Origin: Planctomycetaceae bacterium
GTDB taxonomy: Bacteria > Planctomycetota > Planctomycetia > Pirellulales > Pirellulaceae
Assembly: GCA_002723275.1 (NCBI GenBank)
Contig: PBNZ01000014.1
Span: 158,292 to 203,723 of the forward strand
Direction: 5' to 3'
Length of the DNA: 45,432 nt
The notes under the pieces were generated by a model. That model did not search any database. It had not been told where the DNA came from and saw only the letters and a program-made list of their open reading frames with translations. Below, in pieces: positions 1 through 7,903 of the stretch (the stretch's first letter is position 1; every line of letters starts with the position of its first letter). Both the position numbers and the translations under genes were made by a program.

Positions 1-882
1 GATCTTGTCTTGGCCATTAACGGAACCGGCGAACTTGCTCAACGCACACGATATGGGCTCCAATTCGACCGGATGCGTATTGCCACGGGAACGTTTTCGA
101 TGACCTTTGGTACCACCGACCGCCATGTTTACGTGGCGAGTCGCTTTGATGACCGAGTAAGTAAGGTCGATTTAGCGGATAACCGCGTGGTATACGAGAG
201 TTCGCTGGGTCCTCGCCCAGCCCTGACCCCTGCTCAGCAGGGCGAAGCTCAATTCCACAATTCGCGTCTCTCGTTGGACGGCTGGTTAAGTTGCCACAGT
301 TGCCATAGTGATGGTCACACGGGTGACTTTGTTAATGACAACTTTGGGGATGATTCGATCGGAGCGCCCAAGCGGATCCCATCGCTGCTAGGCACGGCAG
401 ATACGGCTCCCTGGTCCTGGCGAGGGAGTGAACAGAATCTAGCCGCACAGATCCGAAAATCGCTCTACCAGACAATGCGTGGCGGCGGTGACCAGCGTTT
501 CCAAGAAGAGGACGTGCAGGCGCTTAACAGTTTCGTCCAAAGCCTCTCGCCAGCCCCTGGAATCGCAGTGGCGCAAAATCGACCGTCAACGGCAGCCGTT
601 GAACGAGGACGTCAATTATTTGAAACGAACAACTGCCTTGAATGCCATCCGGCTCCGAACTTTGCGGCGCCGCTGGTGGTCGACGTCGGCCTCTCGGACG
701 AGCTTGGACAGAGCAAATTCAACCCGCCATCCTTGCGGGGCGTCAGTCAACGAAGACAGTTTTTCCATGACGGATCGGCGAAATCGCTGAAAGATGTCTT
801 TTTGGAGTTTGCCCATCCCAGAGAGACGACTTGGAGCGATTACGAAGTCGAAGATCTTGTCCACTATCTCGAAACGCTTTAA
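1..882 (+). CDS. dihaem cytochrome c peroxidase-like protein, 3' part (5' end outside window)
   Basis: The reading frame is already open at base 1, so only the C-terminal ~293 residues are seen. The first ~60 residues carry a beta-propeller-like strand pattern (HVYVASRFDDRVSKVDL) of the YVTN type. Two c-type haem sites follow: CHSCH at about residue 95 and CLECH at about residue 209 (numbered from base 10). Two haem-binding CxxCH motifs about 115 residues apart are the hallmark of the bacterial cytochrome c peroxidase/MauG family. The likely role is periplasmic electron transfer or peroxide reduction; the substrate cannot be read. Planctomycetes often fuse YVTN propellers to such dihaem modules, which fits the N-terminal fragment. 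The gene stands alone here; about 80 bases of unremarkable DNA follow before the tRNA terminator. Confidence 0.8.
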   Translation, partial: DLVLAINGTGELAQRTRYGLQFDRMRIATGTFSMTFGTTDRHVYVASRFDDRVSKVDLADNRVVYESSLGPRPALTPAQQGEAQFHNSRLSLDGWLSCHSCHSDGHTGDFVNDNFGDDSIGAPKRIPSLLGTADTAPWSWRGSEQNLAAQIRKSLYQTMRGGGDQRFQEEDVQALNSFVQSLSPAPGIAVAQNRPSTAAVERGRQLFETNNCLECHPAPNFAAPLVVDVGLSDELGQSKFNPPSLRGVSQRRQFFHDGSAKSLKDVFLEFAHPRETTWSDYEVEDLVHYLETL

Positions 883-960
883 TCGTTGCCGGCGCTCTTC
901 ACTGGTATAACTGAACGAACACGCAAGGTCGTAAGCTTTGCGCAGAGAGCGAAGAAGAGA

Positions 961-989
961 GCCCAAGGAGCCGATGGCAAACCTTGGGC
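961..989 (-). terminator. likely terminator of the tRNA-Ser gene
   Basis: A perfect 8-bp inverted repeat (GCCCAAGG at 961-968, CCTTGGGC at 982-989) with a 13-base loop lies 19 bases beyond the 3' end of the minus-strand tRNA. Read on the minus strand it is followed by a pyrimidine-rich TCTCTTCTTC tail rather than a clean T-run. It fits a factor-independent terminator of moderate quality. Confidence 0.5.
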
Positions 990-1007
990 AAGATGAGCCA
1001 CCATGAG

Positions 1008-1094
1008 CGGAGAGGACAGGATTCGAACCTGCGGACCCGTTTCCGGGTCACCGATTTAGCAAACCGGCGCTTTCGACCACTCAGCCACCTCTCC
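1008..1094 (-). tRNA. tRNA-Ser, anticodon GCU
   Basis: On the minus strand the sequence folds as a class II tRNA: acceptor GGAGAGG (complement of 1088-1094) pairs with CCTCTCC (complement of 1009-1015), with a G discriminator at 1008. The anticodon arm reads CCGGT-TTGCTAA-ATCGG, giving anticodon GCU for AGC/AGU serine codons. A long variable arm (GACCCGGAAACGGGTC) and the GGTTCGAATCC T-arm are clear. The 3' CCA is not encoded (the next minus-strand bases are CTC), so it must be added by nucleotidyltransferase. A hairpin downstream serves as the likely terminator. Confidence 0.96.
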
Positions 1095-1199
1095 GTAGCC
1101 GCGCCTGAAGGAATGGGCACTGTCGATCAGGGACCAACGCTAAAACCGCATTGTCCTTGAGGGTCCTATTCTTATTCATTCCTCGGGTTACTGCAAGAC

Positions 1200-2918
1200 A
1201 TGTCAAAAACGTTGGCGAAACTCGCAAAAACATACCTCACATGCCCAAATCCCCAAAGCCACTCGGTGACCTTCCGATACCACCCAGCTTTTCTGACGAC
1301 GCTAACGATCCTCTATTTCTGGCTGTTCCCGACGCTGTCCGCCAATGAGGCGTTATTGAACCGTGCTCGCACCACGATTACCGACCAGGAACTCAGCACC
1401 CACATCGAGGTTTTGGCAGACGATTCGTTTGAAGGACGTGAAGCAGGCACTCGCGGTGGCCGAGCGGCGGCGAAATATCTGCTGAAATTCCTGGAGCGGG
1501 ATCTACAACCGATCGTGAAAAATGGCGGCTACGTCCAATCTTTTAACGCAGGCTACCGCAATCTCCTGGGCGTGATCGAGGGCAACGACCCTGAACTGAA
1601 GAACGAATATCTACTCGTCGGTGCCCATTACGATCATGTCGGATACGGCAACTCACGGAATAGTTACGGTCCCTTTGGCCAGATCCACAACGGCGCCGAC
1701 GACAACGCCAGCGGCGTCTCGGCCCTGCTGGAAGTCATGGATGCTTTTGCCACGACCGGATTATCGTGCAAACGTTCCATCATATTCGCCTTTTGGGACG
1801 GCGAAGAGAAAGGATTGCTTGGGTCGGAACACTGGGCAATCAATCCCTCCATCCCGTTAGACCAGGTCAAATTGGCAATCAACGTAGATATGATCGGTCA
1901 CCTTCGTAACAACCGTGTCGAGGTGTACGGGGCTCGATCGATGCGAGGGCTTCGTCATATGGTAACGGCAGCCAATGCGGGGAGCGAATTGAAGCTCGAT
2001 TATCTCTGGGAGATCAACGAAAACAGCGATCACCATTCGTTTCATAAACGTCAGATCCCGGTTCTGATGTTTCACACTGGCTTGCATGCCTTTTACCATC
2101 GGCCCAGTGACGATGCCCATCTGATCAACGCAGAAGGGGTACAACAGGTTTCGAATCTTCTGCTGAACACATTGACGGTACTTGGAAATGAACCGTCATT
2201 CGACACTTTCCGGCCGGCGAGTCGCTATGAAGGTCCCGGCGACCGTTCCCGTTTTGAACGTCCGCTGGCGCCAGGGCCAACTCGCCTGGGCCTTTCTTGG
2301 AATGCACAACAAACGGAAAACGGGCTGAGAGTCCTGCGTGTTCGTCGTGGCCTGCCCGCCGATCTTGCGAAAATTCGTTCCGGGGATATTCTGCTAGAAT
2401 TGAATGGAATTCGTCTCGATTCGTCGGCTACCATGTCTCAAGCCATGGTGAGTGCTCCTCAAGACTCGGTTTTGCTAGTTCAAAAACAGGATAGCGATAG
2501 GCCAGAAGAAGTCGCCGTGCGATTAATCGGCCAGCCGACGCGTCTGGGAATCACATGGCGAGCCGATATCGCCGAATCCAAGAGCGTCAATCTCGTTCGC
2601 GTGGTTCCGCACTCTCCCGCCGCTCGAGCCGGCCTACAGTTGAATGACCGCATCCTCGAAGTCAATGGCGAGCGTTTCAAGGACTCTCGAGAATTCCGTG
2701 ACCTCGTCTTTGACGCGCCGCTACCGGTGACGATCGTCTACGAACGTCAAGGACAAATGCAATCAACCGTCCTTGAGCCGTCCGATTTCAGTACTGAGAC
2801 AACAGAAGCCGACGTCCCTGAGACGGACGAGACGCAAACAGATGCGTCCGAAGACGCAACGTTAACCACGACGACAGAGGCGACGGGAAGCTCCGTCATT
2901 GGCTCTTCGGAACCCTAA
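1200..2918 (+). CDS. secreted M28-family zinc aminopeptidase with two C-terminal PDZ domains
   Basis: Residues 1-48 contain a hydrophobic stretch (about 31-48) ending in LSAN, consistent with export, though the N-terminus is long and the start is uncertain. The M28 catalytic core spans about 60-330 with all expected co-catalytic zinc ligands: GAHYDH (H143), HNGADDN (D167), WDGEEKG (E202/E203), NVDMIGH (D230) and HRPSDD (H300). Two PDZ modules follow, about 355-440 and 445-525; the second has the LNDRILEVNG core. The last ~45 residues are a low-complexity Thr/Glu/Asp tail. The protein should hydrolyse N-terminal residues of peptides in the periplasm or at the surface, with PDZ domains binding substrate C-termini. 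It is monocistronic and convergent with apbE. Confidence 0.9.
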   Translation: MSKTLAKLAKTYLTCPNPQSHSVTFRYHPAFLTTLTILYFWLFPTLSANEALLNRARTTITDQELSTHIEVLADDSFEGREAGTRGGRAAAKYLLKFLERDLQPIVKNGGYVQSFNAGYRNLLGVIEGNDPELKNEYLLVGAHYDHVGYGNSRNSYGPFGQIHNGADDNASGVSALLEVMDAFATTGLSCKRSIIFAFWDGEEKGLLGSEHWAINPSIPLDQVKLAINVDMIGHLRNNRVEVYGARSMRGLRHMVTAANAGSELKLDYLWEINENSDHHSFHKRQIPVLMFHTGLHAFYHRPSDDAHLINAEGVQQVSNLLLNTLTVLGNEPSFDTFRPASRYEGPGDRSRFERPLAPGPTRLGLSWNAQQTENGLRVLRVRRGLPADLAKIRSGDILLELNGIRLDSSATMSQAMVSAPQDSVLLVQKQDSDRPEEVAVRLIGQPTRLGITWRADIAESKSVNLVRVVPHSPAARAGLQLNDRILEVNGERFKDSREFRDLVFDAPLPVTIVYERQGQMQSTVLEPSDFSTETTEADVPETDETQTDASEDATLTTTTEATGSSVIGSSEP

Positions 2919-2924
2919 CCTACG

Positions 2925-3986
2925 TCAGGGCATTTCTGCTTGCGGAAATGCGGACGTCTGTAGAATCTTCAGGCTCCCCTGTTTCCCTTGATCCTGATCG
3001 GATGCAGTGATGGACTCTGTGAGAGAGGCAAACCGTCCCTCACACGTGGGCTGCTCTTCAAGAAATGCGAGCCCCAGCTGCGGGCCCAGCACGGAAACAA
3101 TCGACGCCATCGCATCGGCATCCATTCCCGTCGGTGCCGTAACGGTCACCATACTTCGCATTGTCAGCGGCATACCGGTGCGAGGATCGATCAAATGGGA
3201 ATAGCGAACTCCATCCAGGACCACAAATTGATTGAGGTCTCCGGAACTCGCAATCGCTTGATTGGCGATCACGATGACTTCCTGGGGATGCCCCTGAGAG
3301 AGTGCCGATAAACCGACCCGCCAACCGGTTTTTCCCGGAGGTGGATCAGCAACGAGAAGATCGCCCCCTCCGTTGATTAACGCGATCGAGATCCCCTGTT
3401 GTCTCAGTACCGCTAAGGCCTCATCGAGAGCGTACCCCTTGGCAATGGCCCCAAGATCCAATCGCATGCCCCGACGCTCTAAACGCACAGCCTGATGTTG
3501 CTCGTCGAGCTTCATCCGCGAAAAGCCGGTGAGCCGTCGAGCGGCCTCGAATCGTGATTTTGTCGGGAATTGCTTCTGGCGGCGCGCGTGACGCCACATG
3601 CGGCTGAGAGGTCCGACCGTCACATCAAAAGCTCCCTGAGTCAATCGACTGAGTTCCTGGCTACGAGACAAAACTGTCCATAGATCATCAGAGACGGGAA
3701 TTCCGGTCGAATGAGGGGCGGCAGCCACAAGTTGACTCAGTTCACTGTCACGACGATAGTGACTCAAGCTCTGATCCAAAGCGGCAATCCTGGCAAAAGC
3801 GGCAGTCAACGCCGCTTCGGCTTGCTGATCCCCTGGAGCGTACAGAGAAATAGTGAATTCCGTCCCCATGTGGGGTTCGGTACGTTCAAAACGTCGCTCG
3901 TCTGCCTTCAAAGGAGTGACAATTCCCCCCCCAATTAGGACACCGAGAACGATTCGATATGTAATCAGCTTGACGATCCGATGCAT
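2925..3986 (-). CDS. apbE: FAD:protein FMN transferase (ApbE family)
   Basis: 353 residues, normal for the family. A signal-like hydrophobic segment (about 8-28, RIVLGVLIGGGIVTPLKA) precedes the ApbE domain. Family motifs are present: HMGTEFTISLYA near the start, FDVTVGPLSRMW, DLGAIAKGYALDEA, INGGGDLL, SHLIDPRTGMPL and DADAMASIVSVLG, the last carrying the Mg-binding acidic residues. The enzyme covalently attaches FMN from FAD to threonine residues of exported flavoproteins such as the Nqr/Rnf subunits. No target gene is visible in the window. It is transcribed divergently from the Gfo/Idh/MocA gene across about 200 bases. Confidence 0.93.
   Translation of the reverse strand: MHRIVKLITYRIVLGVLIGGGIVTPLKADERRFERTEPHMGTEFTISLYAPGDQQAEAALTAAFARIAALDQSLSHYRRDSELSQLVAAAPHSTGIPVSDDLWTVLSRSQELSRLTQGAFDVTVGPLSRMWRHARRQKQFPTKSRFEAARRLTGFSRMKLDEQHQAVRLERRGMRLDLGAIAKGYALDEALAVLRQQGISIALINGGGDLLVADPPPGKTGWRVGLSALSQGHPQEVIVIANQAIASSGDLNQFVVLDGVRYSHLIDPRTGMPLTMRSMVTVTAPTGMDADAMASIVSVLGPQLGLAFLEEQPTCEGRFASLTESITASDQDQGKQGSLKILQTSAFPQAEMP
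2930..2951. terminator. hairpin at the convergent M28/apbE junction
   Basis: Inverted repeat with 7-bp arms (GCATTTC 2930-2936, GAAATGC 2945-2951) and an 8-base loop, inside the last codons of apbE and 12 bases after the M28 stop. It has no T-run, so it may only be a weak transcript-end structure shared by the two converging genes. Confidence 0.25.
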
Positions 3987-4008
3987 GCGAACAGGCCTAC
4001 CAAGGTTC

Positions 4009-4023
4009 GATATGTATCATATC
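4009..4023. promoter_or_regulatory. possible operator between apbE and the oxidoreductase gene
   Basis: GATATG-TAT-CATATC is a perfect 6-bp-arm inverted repeat, 23 bases upstream of apbE. The 11-base string TTCGATATGTA occurs at 4006-4016 and again at 3953-3963 inside the apbE 5' end. This might be a repressor site; it might also be chance. Confidence 0.2.
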
Positions 4024-4175
4024 CTAAGTTTCGAGCTTGGAGCTTATCAATTCTGTTGGCGATCAGGATTTGAGAGACGACAGCCAGAACGGTATGATGG
4101 TCAGAGGGCCAAGCATTGATCCCGGCCCCAAAATTCAACGAAACCCCAACAGCCTATCCGGATTTGAGAATACCC

Positions 4176-4180
4176 AGGAG
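4176..4180 (+). promoter_or_regulatory. ribosome binding site fixing the start of the Gfo/Idh/MocA gene
   Basis: AGGAG lies 6 bases before the ATG at 4187. It selects this start over the upstream in-frame ATG at 4037 and places the twin-arginine motif near the N-terminus, as expected. Confidence 0.75.
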
Positions 4181-4186
4181 AACCAG

Positions 4187-5521
4187 ATGACCGACCAGGC
4201 CAAGAAGAAAGATCAGACCAATACCTCGCGACGAAACTTCATCAAGAATTCGTCTTTGCTCGTAGCGGGCGGGGCGGTTGCTGGCAACCTTTCCTTCGCG
4301 CGTTCTGCACATGCATTCGGTAGTGATGAAATTCGCATCGGTTTGATTGGCTGTGGCGGTCGCGGGACCGGAGCAGCAAGTCAAGCGATGAACACCGAGG
4401 GACCGACGCGACTCGTCGCGATGGGCGACGCCTTTAACGATCGACTTCAACAAAGCCTTCGTGGTCTGAAGGGCCAGCATGCGGATAAGGTCGACGTGCC
4501 AGCTGATCGCCAGTTTGTTGGTTTCGATGCCTACAAGCACGTTCTCAGCTCCGATGCAGACCTTATCATTTTGGCCACACCTCCAGGTTTTCGACCGCTG
4601 CATTTTGAAGCGGCCGTCAATGCAGGCAAACATGTCTTCATGGAAAAGCCGGTTGCCGTCGACGCAGCCGGTGTACGCCGCGTCCTCAAGTCGACCGCTG
4701 AAGCTAAAAAGAAGAACCTGGCGGTAGCCGTCGGTTTGCAACGCCGCCACGAACGTCGCTACATGGAAACGATCAAGCGTCTCCAAGACGGCGCGATTGG
4801 CGACATCATTCTGACTCGGGCTTATTGGAACGGTGGTGGTGTATGGGTTCGTCCACGACGAGAGAATCAGTCGGAGATGGAATACCAGATGCGAAACTGG
4901 TATTACTTCAATTGGCTCTGTGGCGACCACATCGTTGAACAACACATCCACAATCTGGACGTGATCAATTGGTTGATGGGCGGATATCCCGTCTCAGCTC
5001 AAGGCCAGGGTGGACGTCAGGTTCGAAATGGCAAAGAACACGGTCAGATTTTCGACCATCACGTGGTCGAGTTCACCTATGCAGACGGCTCAAAAATGTT
5101 CAGCCAATGTCGACATATCCCGGACACCTGGAATGCCGTCTCCGAACATGCTCACGGTTCCAAGGGAACGGTCAACATCGGTGGCGCCACGATTTCCGAC
5201 AACAGTGGTAATGTTGTCTGGTCTTATGGCCGTGGTGGAGGTGGTGGACACCAACAAGAACATCACGATCTTTTCGCAGAAATCCGCAAGGGCGAAATCC
5301 CGAACGAAGGAGAATACGGTGCTCTCAGTTCGATGACCTCCATCCTGGGTCGGATGGTGACTTACTCGGGTAAGCCCATCGAATGGGATAAGGCACTCAA
5401 TTCAGAAATCGTCATCGCTCCCGTTGATGATTTAACGACCTTCGACGACGTCCCGCCTGTCGTTCCGGATGAGAATATGAATTATCCGATCCCGATGCCG
5501 GGCACGACGAAGACGGTTTAA
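4187..5521 (+). CDS. Tat-exported Gfo/Idh/MocA family oxidoreductase
   Basis: 444 residues from the ATG chosen by the AGGAG site. The N-terminus has a twin-arginine signal (SRRNFIKNSSLLVAGG, arginines at 15-16), followed by AHA. A Rossmann NAD(P)-binding motif follows (IGLIGCGGRGTGAA), then the family EKPVAVD motif with its catalytic lysine, and the C-terminal alpha/beta domain including the GDHIVEQHIHNLD stretch. Such enzymes oxidise or reduce sugars and inositols, or act as NAD-dependent glycosidases; the substrate here is not readable. Planctomycetes carry many exported members, probably for polysaccharide-derived sugars. The gene is monocistronic and ends 30 bases before a strong intrinsic terminator. 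Confidence 0.92.
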   Translation: MTDQAKKKDQTNTSRRNFIKNSSLLVAGGAVAGNLSFARSAHAFGSDEIRIGLIGCGGRGTGAASQAMNTEGPTRLVAMGDAFNDRLQQSLRGLKGQHADKVDVPADRQFVGFDAYKHVLSSDADLIILATPPGFRPLHFEAAVNAGKHVFMEKPVAVDAAGVRRVLKSTAEAKKKNLAVAVGLQRRHERRYMETIKRLQDGAIGDIILTRAYWNGGGVWVRPRRENQSEMEYQMRNWYYFNWLCGDHIVEQHIHNLDVINWLMGGYPVSAQGQGGRQVRNGKEHGQIFDHHVVEFTYADGSKMFSQCRHIPDTWNAVSEHAHGSKGTVNIGGATISDNSGNVVWSYGRGGGGGHQQEHHDLFAEIRKGEIPNEGEYGALSSMTSILGRMVTYSGKPIEWDKALNSEIVIAPVDDLTTFDDVPPVVPDENMNYPIPMPGTTKTV

Positions 5522-5537
5522 GCCGTTGACGAAAGTC

Positions 5538-6038
5538 TCAGGTAACATTTGGCCGGTTTGCGATCGCTATCGCACCGGCCATTTTTTTTAGCCACTCATC
5601 GGCGTCGCTCAGCACATCACGGTTCCCCTCACTGACAACTCCCACAATTTCCAGCTCGCGATTGGCGATCGCCGCCGTCAATCGTCGGATCACAACGCAA
5701 ATTCTTTCAAGCAAATGAGTAGTTTCGTGAGGCTCCATTTGCCGGCTGATCAAGACGGTCTGTTCAGCCTGCTGTTCACGGCGCATCGTAATCAGTTTTC
5801 CGCGATCGGCTTTGACCAACTGTTCCTGCCAAAAGGCGCGTCGAAGTTGACCTGCCGTATTGAACTGGAAATGTTGGTCCTGGCCCCAATAGATACTGGC
5901 CGCGCCATTCGTTCGAAACCCGATAACGATCGAAGGCTCATCCGGGGCAATCCGAAACTCAATACGATGTGGAATCCCCACAGCGTCGCGCAACAGATCT
6001 TCACGATCCGATGATTCCCGTGCCACGGTTACTCCCAC
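5538..6038 (-). CDS. hypothetical protein, 166 residues
   Basis: I do not recognise this family. The start is a GTG at 6036-6038; no signal peptide or membrane segment is visible, so it is probably cytoplasmic. The middle is rich in Arg, Gln and Glu (LVKADRGKLITMRREQQAEQ), with beta-like stretches before it and a helical C-terminal half. It begins 8 bases after the stop of the M50 protease gene on the same strand, so the two form a likely operon and may act together. Its last ~16 codons overlap the intrinsic terminator of the opposing gene; an earlier functional end cannot be excluded. Confidence 0.6.
   Translation of the reverse strand: MGVTVARESSDREDLLRDAVGIPHRIEFRIAPDEPSIVIGFRTNGAASIYWGQDQHFQFNTAGQLRRAFWQEQLVKADRGKLITMRREQQAEQTVLISRQMEPHETTHLLERICVVIRRLTAAIANRELEIVGVVSEGNRDVLSDADEWLKKMAGAIAIANRPNVT
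5551..5589 (+). terminator. strong intrinsic terminator after the Gfo/Idh/MocA gene
   Basis: Stem GGCCGGT (5551-5557) with ACCGGCC (5574-5580) continues inward as GCGAT (5560-5564) with ATCGC (5569-5573), giving 12 pairs, a two-T bulge and a 4-base loop. Eight T residues follow at 5582-5589. The hairpin also encodes the last residues of the opposing minus-strand gene. Confidence 0.88.
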
Positions 6039-6046
6039 TCGCCTGT

Positions 6047-7081
6047 TTAATCTCGATTTCGATATCGCAAGCTCGCTCGTCGCAGAATGTCGTGCTCTTC
6101 AGGTGATAGGCTGTCGATTCCGCCTTCATGAACGCGTGACAAGATCTCATCGACACGGCCGTCCTCGACTGCTTCTTCTATTCGCTGACGATCTTCCCGA
6201 TCGCGACGACGACGATCCCACCAACTCACAATTGGCCCGGACGGTGCCTTGGTCGATGTCGGAGCCGCCTGCTCAAATGTCGTATATCCTTCGGAAAAGT
6301 CATACCCCATAAACGGATCTGCGTTAGAACGTTCCGGAATCTGCTCAGCCTTACGAGCACTAAAGAAAACAAATATAGCCAGAAGCACTAATGCAAACCA
6401 AGTCTGCATCCCATGGCCTGGATTGTCGTGACGTACAATCCAAGCCAAAACCAGCAAACCGACCGACGTCAGTTTCGCAAATCTTGCCACCAAGATTACC
6501 GCATCCTGGGGCTCCGTTTGCGGACGAAACGTCATGATCGCCGCCTTCAGGGCCTGCCCCCCATCAAAGGGAAATGCAGGGATGAAATTGACGATGATCA
6601 AAAACCAGTTGATCCAGAACGTCATCTTCAGCGCCACCGTCCCGAAGTCACCGACAGCAACATCCTGAGGAGAGAGCGGATACATCAAGCCAAAGAGATC
6701 AACATTGTCGTGAAACGTGAGAATAAGCGCCGTGAAAAAACAAATCATCAGATTCGTCAACGGCCCGGCAATGGCAGCAACCAACTCGCTTTGCGGCTCG
6801 GGTAAATCGGGGGGAACTCCCAAGCCACCAAGTGGCCCCAACACAACCTCATCAGCATGACCGCCTAAGCGGCGAACGGCCCACAGATGTCCAAGCTCAT
6901 GAAAGCCAACACTAATGAGCAACAAACAGACCAGTAACGGACCACTCCAACCGGGTCCTTCGAGATCGAGCCACCCCAAATAGATCGTGAAGGCCGCAAA
7001 GAGCATGAAGAACATGTGCAAGCGAACGTGCACACCGTTCCAACGACCGAAGCCAATACTCCAAATGCCTTGGTCACGCAT
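6047..7081 (-). CDS. M50 family membrane metalloprotease (site-2 protease type)
   Basis: 344 residues with several hydrophobic segments (about 22-38, 48-60, 103-125, 153-170, 200-240). The zinc motif HELGH (H61, E62, H65) sits in one, and FIPAFPFDGGQ supplies the third ligand, Asp173, in another, which is the M50 signature. The C-terminal ~100 residues are soluble, charged and end in an Arg-rich helix. These enzymes cut substrates within the membrane, often in regulated signalling cascades; no substrate is indicated here. There is no CBS or PDZ domain. It is the first gene of a probable two-gene operon with the 166-residue protein. Confidence 0.9.
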   Translation of the reverse strand: MRDQGIWSIGFGRWNGVHVRLHMFFMLFAAFTIYLGWLDLEGPGWSGPLLVCLLLISVGFHELGHLWAVRRLGGHADEVVLGPLGGLGVPPDLPEPQSELVAAIAGPLTNLMICFFTALILTFHDNVDLFGLMYPLSPQDVAVGDFGTVALKMTFWINWFLIIVNFIPAFPFDGGQALKAAIMTFRPQTEPQDAVILVARFAKLTSVGLLVLAWIVRHDNPGHGMQTWFALVLLAIFVFFSARKAEQIPERSNADPFMGYDFSEGYTTFEQAAPTSTKAPSGPIVSWWDRRRRDREDRQRIEEAVEDGRVDEILSRVHEGGIDSLSPEEHDILRRASLRYRNRD

Positions 7082-7357
7082 AGCGACAGATGCCCGATGA
7101 GCCGGCGGTTCTATGGATGAGGTACAAAAGATTCTTTAACATTGCCGGCAAACACCCATTTTATCAACGAAAAAAAGCGGATCAATCTTTCGTCAGTTCC
7201 AATTGGTCGCAGTGTCAGCCAAGCCACGACTTTTCAACTACGTGCCACTCCCATAGGATGTTTCAAAGTTTTTTCGATTTACGGTCGCGAGTCACATTTT
7301 TTTGGCTCAAGAAATTTCGCCACTCTTTTTTGTGTCTGGATTTGGAGAGCCAGCAGG

Positions 7358-7867
7358 ATGACAGCAGACAAATTATTCCATGCCCAGAGGTTCTTTGTTG
7401 AACGAGTTAAGCGTGAACGTGGTGATGGTAAGACGATTCAGAAAGAGATCGTCCGTCACCCTGGCTCCGTCGTGATTTTGCCGATTCTGAATGACAATCA
7501 GGTTTGTCTCATCCGCAATTTTCGGTTAGCAGTTAACCAACCTTTGCTTGAATTGCCAGCAGGAACGCTGGAACCTGGCGAAGCACCTTTGCATTGTGCT
7601 GAGCGAGAGCTGATCGAAGAGACGGGCTACACAGCAGGTAAGCTCGAAGCCTTAACCAGTTTTCTGGCAGCGCCAGGTATTCTTGATGAGCGAATGCATA
7701 TGTTTTTGGCAACCGATCTTGTGGCAGGCCAACCCGATCGCGAGGCGGATGAAGAGATCGAGAATGTCATCATGCCGTTTGAAGAGACTCTGGAATTGAT
7801 CCGAACGGGCGCAATCGAAGACGCAAAAACAATCGTGGGTCTGTTTTGGTACCAACAATTTTGTTAG
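7358..7867 (+). CDS. NUDIX hydrolase, ADP-ribose pyrophosphatase-like
   Basis: 169 residues from the ATG at 7358, which has GGAGAG 8 bases upstream; the frame stays open further upstream (from 7142) but that part has no family resemblance. The NUDIX box is intact: G-x5-E-x7-REL-x-EETG within GTLEPGEAPLHCAERELIEE. Preceding residues (LIRNFRLAVNQPLLELPAG) match the ADP-ribose/ADP-sugar pyrophosphatase subgroup, which hydrolyses ADP-ribose to AMP and ribose 5-phosphate with Mg. The product is cytoplasmic. The M29 aminopeptidase gene follows after 36 bases on the same strand, so co-transcription is possible. Confidence 0.9.
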   Translation: MTADKLFHAQRFFVERVKRERGDGKTIQKEIVRHPGSVVILPILNDNQVCLIRNFRLAVNQPLLELPAGTLEPGEAPLHCAERELIEETGYTAGKLEALTSFLAAPGILDERMHMFLATDLVAGQPDREADEEIENVIMPFEETLELIRTGAIEDAKTIVGLFWYQQFC

Positions 7868-7903
7868 TCCCAGAAACAGCCAAATCAGCGGAAGGAGATA
7901 GAA

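Noticed and set aside
899-1120. 73-codon open frame on the minus strand
   Set aside because: It reads through the tRNA-Ser gene and its surroundings, so it is not coding.
4154-4951. 265-codon open frame on the minus strand
   Set aside because: It is antisense to the well-supported Gfo/Idh/MocA gene, has no family resemblance, and owes its length to codon bias on the other strand.
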